Source of the DNA: Marinicauda pacifica
GTDB lineage: Bacteria; Pseudomonadota; Alphaproteobacteria; Caulobacterales; Maricaulaceae
NCBI RefSeq assembly: GCF_004793635.1
Contig: NZ_SRXV01000003.1
Span: forward strand, 496,001 to 560,000
Direction: 5' to 3'
Length of the DNA stretch: 64,000 bases
A program made the translations under genes and the position numbers. Position 1 is the first letter of the stretch. Every line of letters begins with the position of its first letter. Below, in pieces: positions 56,259-64,000 of the stretch. A model generated the notes under the pieces. The model ran no database searches, was not told where the DNA came from, and worked only from the letters and a program-made list of their open reading frames with translations.

Positions 56259-56654
56259 TCAGGCCAGGCGCATCGCATCCGCGCCCTCCGCTGAAAACGC
56301 GCCCTTCAGGTGCCGCGGCCAGCGGCGCGGCACCACCAGCACCACATCGAACCGCGGTTGCAGCGTGGCGAGTCCGGTCTGGCGCGCACGCCAGAGCGCC
56401 GCCGCCCGGACCAGGCGCGCCGCCTGGCGCGGCGTGACCGCCTCGGCGGCGGTGCGTTCGTTCGCGCGCGCCTTGACCTCGATGAAGGCGAGAACAGCGC
56501 CCCGGCGTGCGATCAGATCGATTTCTCCGGCCGCCGTGCGGGCCCGCCGCGCCAGGATTTTCCATCCCGTCAGCACAAGGCACAGCGCGGCCAGCCGCTC
56601 GGCGTTCCGCCCGCGGCGCTCGGCGCGTTCGCGCGATCGAGGCCGCGCGCTCAT
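56259..56654 (-). CDS. YraN/UPF0102 endonuclease-like protein
   Basis: 131-aa protein with the UPF0102 core: GxxAE near the start (GRNAERLA), GEIDLIARRG, and FIEVKAR, which together form a PD-(D/E)xK-type nuclease fold. Function in DNA recombination or repair is suspected for the family but not settled. A strongly Arg-rich N-terminus precedes the core. It lies between the BON lipoprotein and the divergent LpoA-like gene. Confidence 0.85.
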   Translation of the reverse strand: MSARPRSRERAERRGRNAERLAALCLVLTGWKILARRARTAAGEIDLIARRGAVLAFIEVKARANERTAAEAVTPRQAARLVRAAALWRARQTGLATLQPRFDVVLVVPRRWPRHLKGAFSAEGADAMRLA

Positions 56655-56732
56655 AGCGTCCTGACAGGTTGCGGGCGGGCGGGCGCAAGGCTAGCTTGCC
56701 GGCGTCGGGGGAAAAGGTTTCGGAGCGTCACC

Positions 56733-58118
56733 ATGATTGCCACAGTCTCGCGCATGCGCGCCCTCTCGCCAAGCCGCTGGATGGCCGGACTGGTTGCGCT
56801 GCTCGCGATAGCCGCCTGCTCCACCACGCCGGAAGGTCCGCGGGGGCCGGTCTCGCCGCAGCCGTCTTCCCCCGTGATCGGCGAAGCACCGCCACCGGCG
56901 ACGCTGCCCGTGCCGATCGCCGACCCGGCCTTCACGCCGGTTCACATGCGCGGGCAGGCCGATATCGCGCGCGTTGCGATCCTGCTTCCCTTCTCGGCAG
57001 ACAATGAGGCGGCCCGGCGCGAAGCGACCAGCATTCTGCGCGCCGCCGAGCTCGCTTTGTTCGAACGGGCCGGAGAGAATGTGCTCCTCCTGCCCAAGGA
57101 TACCGGCGGAACCGCGCAGGGTGCGCGCGAGGCGGCGCGTTCGGCCCTGTCCGATGGCGCGCAGCTCATCCTGGGTCCGCTCTTCTCCCATTCGGTCGAG
57201 GCTGTCGGCTCCGTCGCGAGAGAGAGCAGCGTGCCCGTCATCGCCTTCTCCACCGAGCTGTCCGTGGCCGGGGACGGGGTGTATCTGCTCAGCTTCCCGC
57301 CGGGCGAGGAAGTCCGCCGCATCGTGAACTACACCGCCGATCTCGGCACGACACGCTATGCGGTCATCGGCCCGGCCAACGAGTACGGAACGACGGTCGC
57401 CGCCGCCTACCGCGATGCGATCGCCGAACAGCCGGGCGGGGCGCGCCTGGTGGCCGAGGAAGTCTATTCCGGCGGCGTCCAGGCGATGAACGAAGCCGCA
57501 ACCCGGCTCGCCCGCATGGGGGTCGAGCCTCTCGATGCGGAGGAAGCCGCCCAGCGCAGCGGACGCAACTGGGAGCCGGACGAAACGGCACCATTCCAGG
57601 TGATTCTGCTGCCCGAGAGCGGAGACCGGCTGCGTACGCTCGCCCCGGTTCTGGTCTATCAGGACATCGATCCGCTGCTCATCAAGTTCGTTGGAACCGG
57701 TCAGTGGCATGACAGCGCAACGGTGCGCGAACCGGCACTGGCCAATGGCTGGTTTGCGGGACCTGACCCCCAGGCCCGCGCCCGGTTTGAAGCCGCCTTT
57801 GAACGCGTGTTCGAGAACACGCCCTCTCGCCTGGCCGGGCTCGGCTACGATGCCGGCTCGCTCGCGGCCCTGATGGCGGCCTCGGGGTCGCAGGGATTCC
57901 AGGCCAGCGCCATCGAGAGCGAAGAGGGTTTCCTCGGCGTCGACGGGCTGTTCCGCTTCCGCGAAGACGGGACGATCGAGCGCGGCCTCGCCGTCTACAC
58001 CGTGCGCAGTGGCGGCTTTGAGGTCCTCGAACCGGCTCCGGCCTATTTCGGCGAGGGACGCGTGCTCGAAGACCCGGCCGGCCCGGCAACCGACATCGAC
58101 GCCGCCGAGAGCTTCTAG
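56733..58118 (+). CDS. LpoA-like penicillin-binding-protein activator lipoprotein
   Basis: 461-aa lipoprotein with a periplasmic-binding-fold domain. A lipobox (LAIAAC) lies near residue 28 after a basic N-terminus. The RVAILLPFSADNEAARR and LGPLFSHSVEAVG segments fit the Leu/Ile/Val-binding-like fold of LpoA, which activates PBP1A from the outer membrane; the N-terminal TPR-like domain of enterobacterial LpoA is absent. The ATG at 56733 has GGAG upstream; ATG 56754 is an alternative. Placing next to hemW/rdgB and yraN agrees with the rsmI-lpo-yraN neighbourhood of other Proteobacteria. Confidence 0.8.
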   Translation: MIATVSRMRALSPSRWMAGLVALLAIAACSTTPEGPRGPVSPQPSSPVIGEAPPPATLPVPIADPAFTPVHMRGQADIARVAILLPFSADNEAARREATSILRAAELALFERAGENVLLLPKDTGGTAQGAREAARSALSDGAQLILGPLFSHSVEAVGSVARESSVPVIAFSTELSVAGDGVYLLSFPPGEEVRRIVNYTADLGTTRYAVIGPANEYGTTVAAAYRDAIAEQPGGARLVAEEVYSGGVQAMNEAATRLARMGVEPLDAEEAAQRSGRNWEPDETAPFQVILLPESGDRLRTLAPVLVYQDIDPLLIKFVGTGQWHDSATVREPALANGWFAGPDPQARARFEAAFERVFENTPSRLAGLGYDAGSLAALMAASGSQGFQASAIESEEGFLGVDGLFRFREDGTIERGLAVYTVRSGGFEVLEPAPAYFGEGRVLEDPAGPATDIDAAESF

Positions 58119-59266
58119 GCCGGCGCCAGCGCCGCCGCGATCCCGTCCGCATAGAGCCGTCCGGCCGGTGTCAGGGTGACCCGCCCGGCGTCGAGCGTGA
58201 CCAGGCCGTCTTCGGCAAAGCCCTCAGCCGCGCGCCGGTCAATCCCGTGCCCGGTCAGGGCCCGCAACCGGTCCAGGTCCAGGCCCTCTTTCAGACGCAG
58301 CCCCATCAGGACGCGTTCCTGCGCGTCCTCAAGTGCACTCAGCGCCTCGAACGTCTGAGCCTGCCCTTCGGCGATGCCCGCGATATAGGCCTCCGGCCTG
58401 CGCTCTGCAGCCGCTCCGATACGCCCGCCAAGCGCCGGGGCTCCGTAACGCGAATGCGCGCCCGGTCCGATCCCGATCCAGTCCGCCCCGGTCCAGTACA
58501 GAGTATTGTGCGCCGACCGGTCGGCCTGGGTACGCGCATGATTGGAGACTTCATATCCGTCCAGCCCGTGGGCTGCGGTCAGGCTCTGCGTCAGCTCGTA
58601 CATCTGCGCTGCGAGATCGTCCTCGGCCGGGACAAGCTGACCGCGCGCCACCTTGCGCGCGAACGCTGTGCCCGGCTCGATCGTCAGCTGATAGAGCGAG
58701 AGATGATCGAGCCCGAAGCCGAGGGCGCGCGTCAGTTCTGCAGACCAGTCCTCCAGCGACTGGCCCTGACGCGCATAGATCAGATCGATCGAGACCCGGG
58801 TAAACAGCGCCTGGGCGCGCTCAAGCGCCTCAAGCGCCCGCCGGGCGCCATGATCGCGCCCGAGCCGCGTCAGGCTCTCATCGTCCAGCGCCTGCACGCC
58901 GAGCGAGAGGCGCTCGATCCCCGCCCCGGCCAGCCCCTCGAACCGCTCCATCTCGGCCGGGTTCGCTTCCAGGCCGATCTCCGCACCGGGCTCGAAGCCG
59001 CACAGGGACGCGGCCGCCTCCAGGATCGCTTCGATCTGGCCCGGCGCCATCAGTGACGGCGTTCCCCCGCCGAAGTGCACGCTGCGCAGGGGACGCGGCC
59101 CGACCCGCTCGCGCCAGGCCTGCAGGTCGGCCAGCATCGCGTCCAGCAGCGGCGCGGTATCGCGATCGCGATCGCGATACACATTGAAATCGCAATACGG
59201 GCAGATCCGCGCGCAATAGGGCCAGTGCACGTAGAGGCCAAGGGGGATGTCGGGTCCGGACGTCAC
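58115..59266 (-). CDS. hemW: HemW-like radical SAM heme chaperone
   Basis: 383-aa radical SAM protein with the CxxxCxxC cluster motif in [14 protein letters not shown] near residue 22, the GGGTPS motif, and the HemW C-terminal domain. Formerly annotated as oxygen-independent coproporphyrinogen oxidase, HemW inserts heme into target proteins. The coding repeat RDRDRD at 59158-59176 is a short GATCGC run. Start overlaps the stop of rdgB (4 bases), consistent with a conserved rdgB-hemW operon. It converges on the LpoA-like gene with a 4-base overlap. Confidence 0.93.
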   Translation of the reverse strand: MTSGPDIPLGLYVHWPYCARICPYCDFNVYRDRDRDTAPLLDAMLADLQAWRERVGPRPLRSVHFGGGTPSLMAPGQIEAILEAAASLCGFEPGAEIGLEANPAEMERFEGLAGAGIERLSLGVQALDDESLTRLGRDHGARRALEALERAQALFTRVSIDLIYARQGQSLEDWSAELTRALGFGLDHLSLYQLTIEPGTAFARKVARGQLVPAEDDLAAQMYELTQSLTAAHGLDGYEVSNHARTQADRSAHNTLYWTGADWIGIGPGAHSRYGAPALGGRIGAAAERRPEAYIAGIAEGQAQTFEALSALEDAQERVLMGLRLKEGLDLDRLRALTGHGIDRRAAEGFAEDGLVTLDAGRVTLTPAGRLYADGIAAALAPA

Positions 59267-59886
59267 TCTGCGAACACCGCCGAGACGAGCTGGGAGAAGG
59301 CATCCGCGCGGTGAGACATGGCATGCTTGGCCGCCGGCTCCATCTCGGCGAACGTGGCGGTGTGACCTTCCGGAACGAAGACCGGGTCATAGCCGAAACC
59401 CCGATCCCCGCGCGGCGGCCAGACCAGCGCCCCGTCCACCGTCCCCACGAAGACCGCTTCCTCGCCATCAGGGTGAACGAGCGCGAGCGCGCACACGAAA
59501 CGCGCATTCCGGTTCGTCGTCCCGCGCTTTTCAAGCTCGGCTTCGACCTTTTCCATGGCGCGGTAGAAATCGCGCGGCTCACCCGCCCAGCGCGCCGAGT
59601 AGATGCCTGGTGCCCCGTCCAGGGCCTCCACCGCGAGCCCGGAATCGTCTGCCAGGGCGACCTTGCCGGAGACCCTGGCGGCGGCTCGCGCCTTGAGAAG
59701 CGCATTGCCCTCAAAGCTGTCTTCGGTCTCTTCAGGTTCGGGCAGACCGGCCTCGTCCGCGCCGATTGCGGTCAGGCCGAAGGGCTCTATCAACGCGCTT
59801 ATCTCCTTGATCTTGCCCGCATTATGACTGGCGATGACCCAGGTGTGAGCGGTCGCGAAACAAGGGCTTACAGAGGGTCGTGTCAT
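59263..59886 (-). CDS. rdgB: XTP/dITP diphosphatase
   Basis: 207-aa HAM1-family nucleotide-pool sanitiser that hydrolyses dITP, XTP and dHapTP. Motifs: SHNAGKI with substrate-binding Asn, the [10 protein letters not shown] block, and RGFGYDPVF. Length and order are normal; the neighbouring hemW gene overlaps its 3' end. AAGGTGA about 9 bases before the ATG fits a ribosome-binding site. A perfect inverted repeat (59903-59927) lies just upstream. Confidence 0.95.
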   Translation of the reverse strand: MTRPSVSPCFATAHTWVIASHNAGKIKEISALIEPFGLTAIGADEAGLPEPEETEDSFEGNALLKARAAARVSGKVALADDSGLAVEALDGAPGIYSARWAGEPRDFYRAMEKVEAELEKRGTTNRNARFVCALALVHPDGEEAVFVGTVDGALVWPPRGDRGFGYDPVFVPEGHTATFAEMEPAAKHAMSHRADAFSQLVSAVFAE

Positions 59887-59902
59887 GGGGATTTATCACC
59901 TT

Positions 59903-59927
59903 TCGAAAAATTTATATTGTTTTTCGA
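59903..59927. promoter_or_regulatory. Perfect 8-bp inverted repeat in the divergent rdgB/small-ORF region
   Basis: TCGAAAAA, nine bases, TTTTTCGA, in an AT-rich patch 17 bases upstream of rdgB. It could be an operator for a dimeric regulator or an AT-rich promoter element; which of the two flanking genes it serves is unclear. Confidence 0.45.
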
Positions 59928-59977
59928 TAATTTTTTGTTGCGTACCGATAACGGGTTTGCTAGACAGGTTTTCGAGA

Positions 59978-59993
59978 CGAGGGGAACACCTCG
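59978..59993 (+). promoter_or_regulatory. Stem-loop in the leader of the small membrane peptide gene
   Basis: CGAGG, six bases, CCTCG forms a short hairpin. More GC-rich complementary runs (CCGGCG, CCCCGGCG, ACCGGG) follow up to about 60030, so the leader before the 38-codon gene looks folded. Confidence 0.35.
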
Positions 59994-60072
59994 CTCACCG
60001 GCGAAAAGCCCCGGCGCGAAGACCGGGTCACACGCCAAACGGTTGGTCAAACTTAAGACAGGAGACATAGAT

Positions 60073-60189
60073 ATGGTCAGGTCCTCTTCCAATAACGGCT
60101 TCAACACCGCCGCCATGCTCGTCAACATCGTGCTGCTGAGCGGCGTCTTTGCCGGCATGGCCGTTGCGCTGACGTCCATGGTTGCCTGA
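60073..60189 (+). CDS. 38-aa single-span membrane peptide
   Basis: 38-codon gene (MVRSSSNNGFNTAAMLVNIV... ending ALTSMVA). GGAG at 60061-60064, 8 bases before the ATG, is the strongest sign it is translated. A soluble Ser/Asn-rich head of 12 residues is followed by one hydrophobic span (about 13-35). I know no function for it. It stands alone, with a long structured leader, between rdgB (divergent) and the DUF2975 gene. Confidence 0.6.
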   Translation: MVRSSSNNGFNTAAMLVNIVLLSGVFAGMAVALTSMVA

Positions 60190-60336
60190 TGCGCGCCACA
60201 CAGGACCGGCGTCTTCGGCTTGTCCTTTTCTCCCCGGGAGGATAGGTCAGAAGATGTCGGTCTGACGCGGCTTTTGCCGTATATGACACAATGAGACTAC
60301 CACCCCACGCGGGACGGACATGAGGAAGCGGGGAGT

Positions 60337-60897
60337 ATGGCACGTCTGAAGACACTCGGCCCCGGATCGCTGGCCGCGATACTCAAGCGTCTGCTGGACA
60401 TTCTCTACTATCTGCTCTGGGCGGCGCTGGGCGTGGCCAGCCTTGTCACCCTGCTGATCTTTGCCGTCGGCATTTACGGCGTGACCGGCATCGGCCCGAG
60501 CCTTCCGCCCGAATTGCGCGACCTGCTCCAGATGAGCGTGGTCGTCGCCCTGCCGTTCGCGATCTTCGGGCTCGTTGCCCTCACCTTCATCGTTCACAAG
60601 CTGCGCAACGTGGCGGACACGCTGGTCCAGGGTGACCCCTTCGTGCCGGAAAACGCCGGCCATCTGCGCTCGATCGCGTTGGCGATCCTGGCCTACCAGT
60701 TGACCTCTTACGCTGCGCACGGCGTTCTGGGACTGCTCCTGACGCTCTTCGGCAGGCCCGTTGAGAGCGGGGTCAGTCTCACGCCGGAATTCAGCGTCAA
60801 TCTGGGCGCCTGGTTTGCCGTGCTTGCCCTGTTCGTCCTGTCCGAAGTCTTCCGCGAAGGCACCCGCCTTCGCGAAGAACAGAAGCTGACGATCTAG
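60337..60897 (+). CDS. DUF2975 membrane protein
   Basis: 186-aa membrane protein with four spans and the C-terminal EVFREGTRLREEQKLTI segment that marks DUF2975. These proteins are usually encoded directly before a small XRE-type regulator, as here (14 bases upstream of it), and are thought to be membrane partners that control it. A GGGGAG ribosome-binding sequence precedes the ATG. The signal sensed is unknown. Confidence 0.9.
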   Translation: MARLKTLGPGSLAAILKRLLDILYYLLWAALGVASLVTLLIFAVGIYGVTGIGPSLPPELRDLLQMSVVVALPFAIFGLVALTFIVHKLRNVADTLVQGDPFVPENAGHLRSIALAILAYQLTSYAAHGVLGLLLTLFGRPVESGVSLTPEFSVNLGAWFAVLALFVLSEVFREGTRLREEQKLTI

Positions 60898-60910
60898 GGG
60901 AGGCGCGCAC

Positions 60911-61141
60911 ATGCCCATTCAAGTCTCCCTCGACCGCATGCTTCTCGAGCGCCGGATGTCGCTGACAGAGCTGTGCGACCGGGTCGGAATTACCATGGCC
61001 AACCTGTCGATCCTCAAGACCGGCAAGGCGAAGGCCGTGCGCTTCTCCACGCTTGAAGCGCTGTGCCGGGAGCTCGACTGCCAGCCCGGCGATCTTCTCA
61101 GCTTCGTGGATGATCCGGACGAGGACGCAGAGCGAAGTTAG
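60911..61141 (+). CDS. XRE-type small DNA-binding regulator (YozG-like)
   Basis: 76-aa helix-turn-helix protein (LTELCDRVGITMANLSILKTGK) of the short Cro/C1 type that partners DUF2975 proteins. It ends with an acidic tail (DDPDEDAE). The pair probably forms a membrane-tethered regulator; targets are not evident in the window. Confidence 0.9.
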   Translation: MPIQVSLDRMLLERRMSLTELCDRVGITMANLSILKTGKAKAVRFSTLEALCRELDCQPGDLLSFVDDPDEDAERS

Positions 61142-61199
61142 CGCGGGCACGACCAGGCGTGTGCGGTGAACTTTTCGCCGCCACTCGCATTGCCCCGGT

Positions 61200-62429
61200 A
61201 TGGCCGAACCGGCACCTGAGACAGAGTCGCTCTCGCGATCGATCACCTTGCCCCGTCTTGTTCTGTACGGGGTCGGCACCATTCTTGGCGCCGGCATTTT
61301 CGTCGTCATCGGCGAGGTTATCGGTGAAAGCGGCACACTAGCCCCGCTGGCTTACCTCGCCGCGGGCGCTGTCGCCTTTCTTACTGCCCTGTCCTATGCC
61401 GAGATATCGGCGCGTGTCCCGACGGCAGGCGGACCGACCGACTATGTCGAGCGCGCGTTCCGCCACCGGCATCTGGGCTCGATGACCGGCTGGCTCCTGA
61501 TGACAGCCAACACGGTTTCGGCCGCCACGATCACCAGTGGCTTTGTCGGATATCTCAGCATTTTCGTGGATGTCCCGGGCTGGCTCGTCGCCCTGCTGGT
61601 CGCGACCGGTATCGGTGCCATCGGGGCGGCCGGGATGCGGTCGAGCACCTGGTTCATGACCGTCACGACCGGGATCGGGATCGTCACGCTGCTCGCGGTC
61701 ATATGGGCCACGCGCGAAGGACTGACGGCCATACCCTCCCGCCTGGGCGGTGAACTCTCAGGCGCGAACCCGGCCATGCTCACCGGTCTGTTTTCCGGCG
61801 CTTTCCTGGCCATCTATTCCTTCATCGGCTTTGGGGACATGGCCCTTACAGCCGAGGAAGTGAAACAGGTTGAACGCACGCTCCCGCGCGCCATCTTGAT
61901 TGCCCTGGCAATCGTCTTCCTGTTCTACTTGCTGGTGTCCATCGCAGTTGTCGGAGCCGGGCCGGTCGAGGAGATCGCCTCGGCCCGCGCCCCTCTGGTG
62001 GCCGCCGTCGAACGGGAGGGCTGGCCAGCCTGGCCGGTCGGCCTCGCGAGCCTGTTCGTTATCGTCAACGGCGCGCTGACCCAGATCATCGGCGCCTCCA
62101 GATTGCTGATGGATATCGGACGCGACGCGCGCGGGGCGCCCGGCTTCTTCGGCCGTGTGAACCCGGTCAGCCGGACCCCGCTGATCGCGACGGTCACCCT
62201 GACTGCCATCGTCGCCCTGCTGGCTGCCTTCGTAGACCTTCAGCATCTGGCCGAAGCCACGAGCCTGATCATTCTCGCGGTCTTCTTCCTCGTCAATTGC
62301 GCCCTGATCGGCTTGAAACGCCGTTCCCAGCCCGACGAGGTCCCGGATATCTGGATCGGGATTCCGCTGCTCGGCGCGCTCTCCACGCTGGGCGCGATCC
62401 TGGCCCAGATCGCCTTCTGGTTCAGCTAA
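61200..62429 (+). CDS. APC-family amino acid permease
   Basis: 409-aa inner-membrane permease with about 12 spans. GVGTILGAGIFVVIG is the first-helix APC signature, ARVPTAGGPTDYVERAF the helix 2-3 loop, and IGFGDMALTAEEVKQVERTLPRAI the helix 6-7 block. Likely takes up amino acids by proton symport; the substrate is open. It ends 8 bases from convergent rph. Confidence 0.9.
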   Translation: MAEPAPETESLSRSITLPRLVLYGVGTILGAGIFVVIGEVIGESGTLAPLAYLAAGAVAFLTALSYAEISARVPTAGGPTDYVERAFRHRHLGSMTGWLLMTANTVSAATITSGFVGYLSIFVDVPGWLVALLVATGIGAIGAAGMRSSTWFMTVTTGIGIVTLLAVIWATREGLTAIPSRLGGELSGANPAMLTGLFSGAFLAIYSFIGFGDMALTAEEVKQVERTLPRAILIALAIVFLFYLLVSIAVVGAGPVEEIASARAPLVAAVEREGWPAWPVGLASLFVIVNGALTQIIGASRLLMDIGRDARGAPGFFGRVNPVSRTPLIATVTLTAIVALLAAFVDLQHLAEATSLIILAVFFLVNCALIGLKRRSQPDEVPDIWIGIPLLGALSTLGAILAQIAFWFS

Positions 62430-62436
62430 AAGGCTC

Positions 62437-63150
62437 TCAGCCCAGCGCCTGGCTCTGCAACAGGCACAACTCGCCGATTCCCTTGCGGGCCAGAGAGAAG
62501 ACATCGGCAAATTGCTCGCTGGTGATCGGCCGGTCCTCGGCCGTGGCCTGGATTTCCACAACACCGCCATCGTTGGTCAGGACGAAATTGGCGTCCGCTT
62601 CGGCCACGCGGTCTTCCTCGTATTCAAGATCGAGGCGCGCCTGCCCGTCGACGATACCGGCCGAAACCGCGGCAAGCTGGCCGAAGACCGGGTCGGATTT
62701 GAGCACATCTTCTTCCACGAGCCATGCCGTGGCCTGCTTCAGGGCCAGCCAGGCACCCGTGATCGCCGCTGTGCGCGTTCCGCCATCGGCCTGCAGGACG
62801 TCGCAATCGATCAGGATCTGACGCTCGCCCAGCGCGGACAGATCGGTGACCGCGCGCAGCGAACGCCCGATCAGGCGCTGGATTTCCTGGGTGCGGCCCG
62901 AGGGCTTGCCGGCGGTCACCTCGCGCCGGGTACGCTGGTGGGTGGCCCGGGGCAGCATGGCGTACTCGGCGGTCACCCAGCCGCGTCCCTTGCCGCGCAG
63001 CCAGGGCGGCGTGCTCTCGTCAACGCTCGCCGTGCACAGGACACGCGTATTGCCGAAGATGGACAGGCAGGACCCTTCCGCGTAGGGGCTGGCGCCCAGC
63101 TCGAAGCGGACAGGACGCAGCGCGTCGGCGGCTCGGTTTTCAGGGCGCAT
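62437..63150 (-). CDS. rph: Ribonuclease PH
   Basis: 237-aa phosphorolytic 3'-to-5' exoribonuclease trimming tRNA 3' ends. The [19 protein letters not shown] start, the [14 protein letters not shown] block and the [17 protein letters not shown] active-site phosphate-binding region are complete. Divergent from hrcA, the conserved arrangement in alphaproteobacteria. Confidence 0.97.
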   Translation of the reverse strand: MRPENRAADALRPVRFELGASPYAEGSCLSIFGNTRVLCTASVDESTPPWLRGKGRGWVTAEYAMLPRATHQRTRREVTAGKPSGRTQEIQRLIGRSLRAVTDLSALGERQILIDCDVLQADGGTRTAAITGAWLALKQATAWLVEEDVLKSDPVFGQLAAVSAGIVDGQARLDLEYEEDRVAEADANFVLTNDGGVVEIQATAEDRPITSEQFADVFSLARKGIGELCLLQSQALG

Positions 63151-63281
63151 GGGACAGCTTTCTCTGATATGCAGGGTTCTCGGGTCTGACGCCCACTCCT
63201 AGCTGAAGTTTTCCCGCTTGATAAGCGCGCCGGCCGTCAGGAAAATTGCATCCGGCCGCTGCCCTTCCTAACTGTCCGGAC

Positions 63282-64000
63282 ATGAGCATCGACACACCCG
63301 TTGCGTCTTCCTTGAGTGAACTGGACAAACGCTCGCGCGAGATCTTCCGCGAGATCGTCGAGACGTATCTCGATACCGGCGAGCCGGTCGGCTCCCGGAC
63401 GCTCTCGCGCACGGGCCAGTTCACCCTGTCTCCGGCCTCGATCCGCAACACCATGGCCGACCTGGCCGCGGCCGGGCTGCTGACCGCGCCGCATTCCTCG
63501 GCGGGGCGCATGCCCACCCATGCCGGGCTGCGCCTGTTCGTGGACGGGTTGTTGCAGGTCGGCGAGCTCGGTGAAGACGAGCGCCGCGAAATAGACGATC
63601 GGGTAGGCGGCGCGGGCCGGCGCCCCGGCGACGTGTTGTCGGAAGCTTCGGCGCTGCTGTCGGGCCTCGCAGGCGGGGCCGGTCTTGTCGCCTCGCCGAA
63701 ATCGGACGCGGCGCTGCGTCACGTCGAATTTGTTTCCCTGTCTCCGACCGAGGTTCTCGCTGTCCTGGTTCACGAGGACGGCTCGGTCGAGAACCGGCTG
63801 ATGACCGCGCCTGCCGGCCTGCCGCCCGCCGCCTTGATCGAAGCGGGCAATTATCTCTCGGCGCGCCTGCGCGGACGTACGCTGTCCGAGGCGCTGAGCG
63901 AGATCAATTCCGAGATTGCCGAGAAGCGCGCCCAGCTCGACAGCGCGGCCGCCAGCCTGGTCGAAAGCGGCATCGCAGACTGGGGCGGAGCGGCCGACCG
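63282..64000 (+). CDS. hrcA: Heat-inducible transcription repressor HrcA, 5' part (cut by window edge)
   Basis: The first 239 codons are readable and continue past base 64000. A winged-helix start ([23 protein letters not shown]) is followed by [19 protein letters not shown] and the [20 protein letters not shown]rcA signature, then the start of the GAF-like domain. HrcA represses groESL/dnaKJ through CIRCE elements; I see no CIRCE upstream of this gene. The usual next gene, grpE, would lie to the right. Confidence 0.93.
   Translation, partial: MSIDTPVASSLSELDKRSREIFREIVETYLDTGEPVGSRTLSRTGQFTLSPASIRNTMADLAAAGLLTAPHSSAGRMPTHAGLRLFVDGLLQVGELGEDERREIDDRVGGAGRRPGDVLSEASALLSGLAGGAGLVASPKSDAALRHVEFVSLSPTEVLAVLVHEDGSVENRLMTAPAGLPPAALIEAGNYLSARLRGRTLSEALSEINSEIAEKRAQLDSAAASLVESGIADWGGAAD

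Noticed and set aside
59158..59176. GATCGC tandem hexamer as a possible phase-variation tract or octamer site
   Set aside because: Only about three units, in frame inside hemW (coding RDRDRD); length changes would not shift the frame.
63151..63281. CIRCE operator upstream of hrcA
   Set aside because: I found no GCACTC-N9-GAGTGC-type inverted repeat in this gap.

Overview
The window is GC-rich chromosomal DNA from an alphaproteobacterium. Its gene order and content (mutS, glnD, murJ, trpS in a row; rph divergent from hrcA; a DUF1134/EipA protein; a TonB receptor in a catabolic cluster) fit the Hyphomonadaceae/Maricaulaceae group best. The family placement is my inference; no rRNA gene is present to confirm it. 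Coding density is high and most genes are in short overlapping operons.

Left part (1-14200) is accessory. It opens with the 3' end of an IS481-type transposase. A catabolic island of three transcription units follows. On the plus strand are a Baeyer-Villiger-like flavin monooxygenase and an HSL-type esterase (920-3439). On the minus strand five overlapping genes, transcribed from 6826 to 3442, encode two MaoC-like hotdog proteins, a DUF35 zinc-ribbon/OB protein, a thiolase-fold protein that lacks the usual His and second Cys, and an enoyl-CoA hydratase/isomerase. Divergently on the plus strand are a TonB receptor, an MFS carrier, an acyl-CoA ligase, an SDR dehydrogenase and a TetR regulator (6994-14008). 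The same short inverted repeat lies in front of the plus-strand monooxygenase unit and in the divergent region 6859-6897, so the island probably forms one regulon. The likely logic is uptake, oxygen insertion next to a ketone, ester hydrolysis, CoA activation, then a hydration/retro-aldol step resembling the steroid side-chain ChsH1/ChsH2/Ltp2 system. The island ends near a degraded tRNA-Arg-like sequence at about 14131-14200.

From 14269 to 18258 there are a small unknown protein, a stress-type SDR, and a lower-GC Vsr / C5-methyltransferase / restriction endonuclease cassette with its own promoter. From 18379 the window is mostly core genome: glutathione synthetase plus a possible gamma-glutamylcyclotransferase-like partner, a dicarboxylate symporter, a creatininase-family protein, acetyl-CoA synthetase, a 755-bp repeat-rich gap, pheS and pheT separated by an extra gene, an MFS carrier, EipA, a CPA2 cation/proton antiporter and lepA. 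A short lower-GC stretch after lepA (36241-37367) holds a tiny unknown gene and an HNH endonuclease gene broken by a single in-frame TAA.

The right part is core: a PCuAC copper-chaperone-like lipoprotein, trpS, murJ, glnD, mutS, maeB, an AmpG-like permease, a hybrid histidine kinase, an M28 peptidase, comM, a BON-domain lipoprotein, yraN, an LpoA-like lipoprotein, hemW and rdgB. A 38-codon membrane peptide with a structured leader, a DUF2975/XRE pair, an APC permease, rph, and the 5' part of hrcA running off the right edge complete it.
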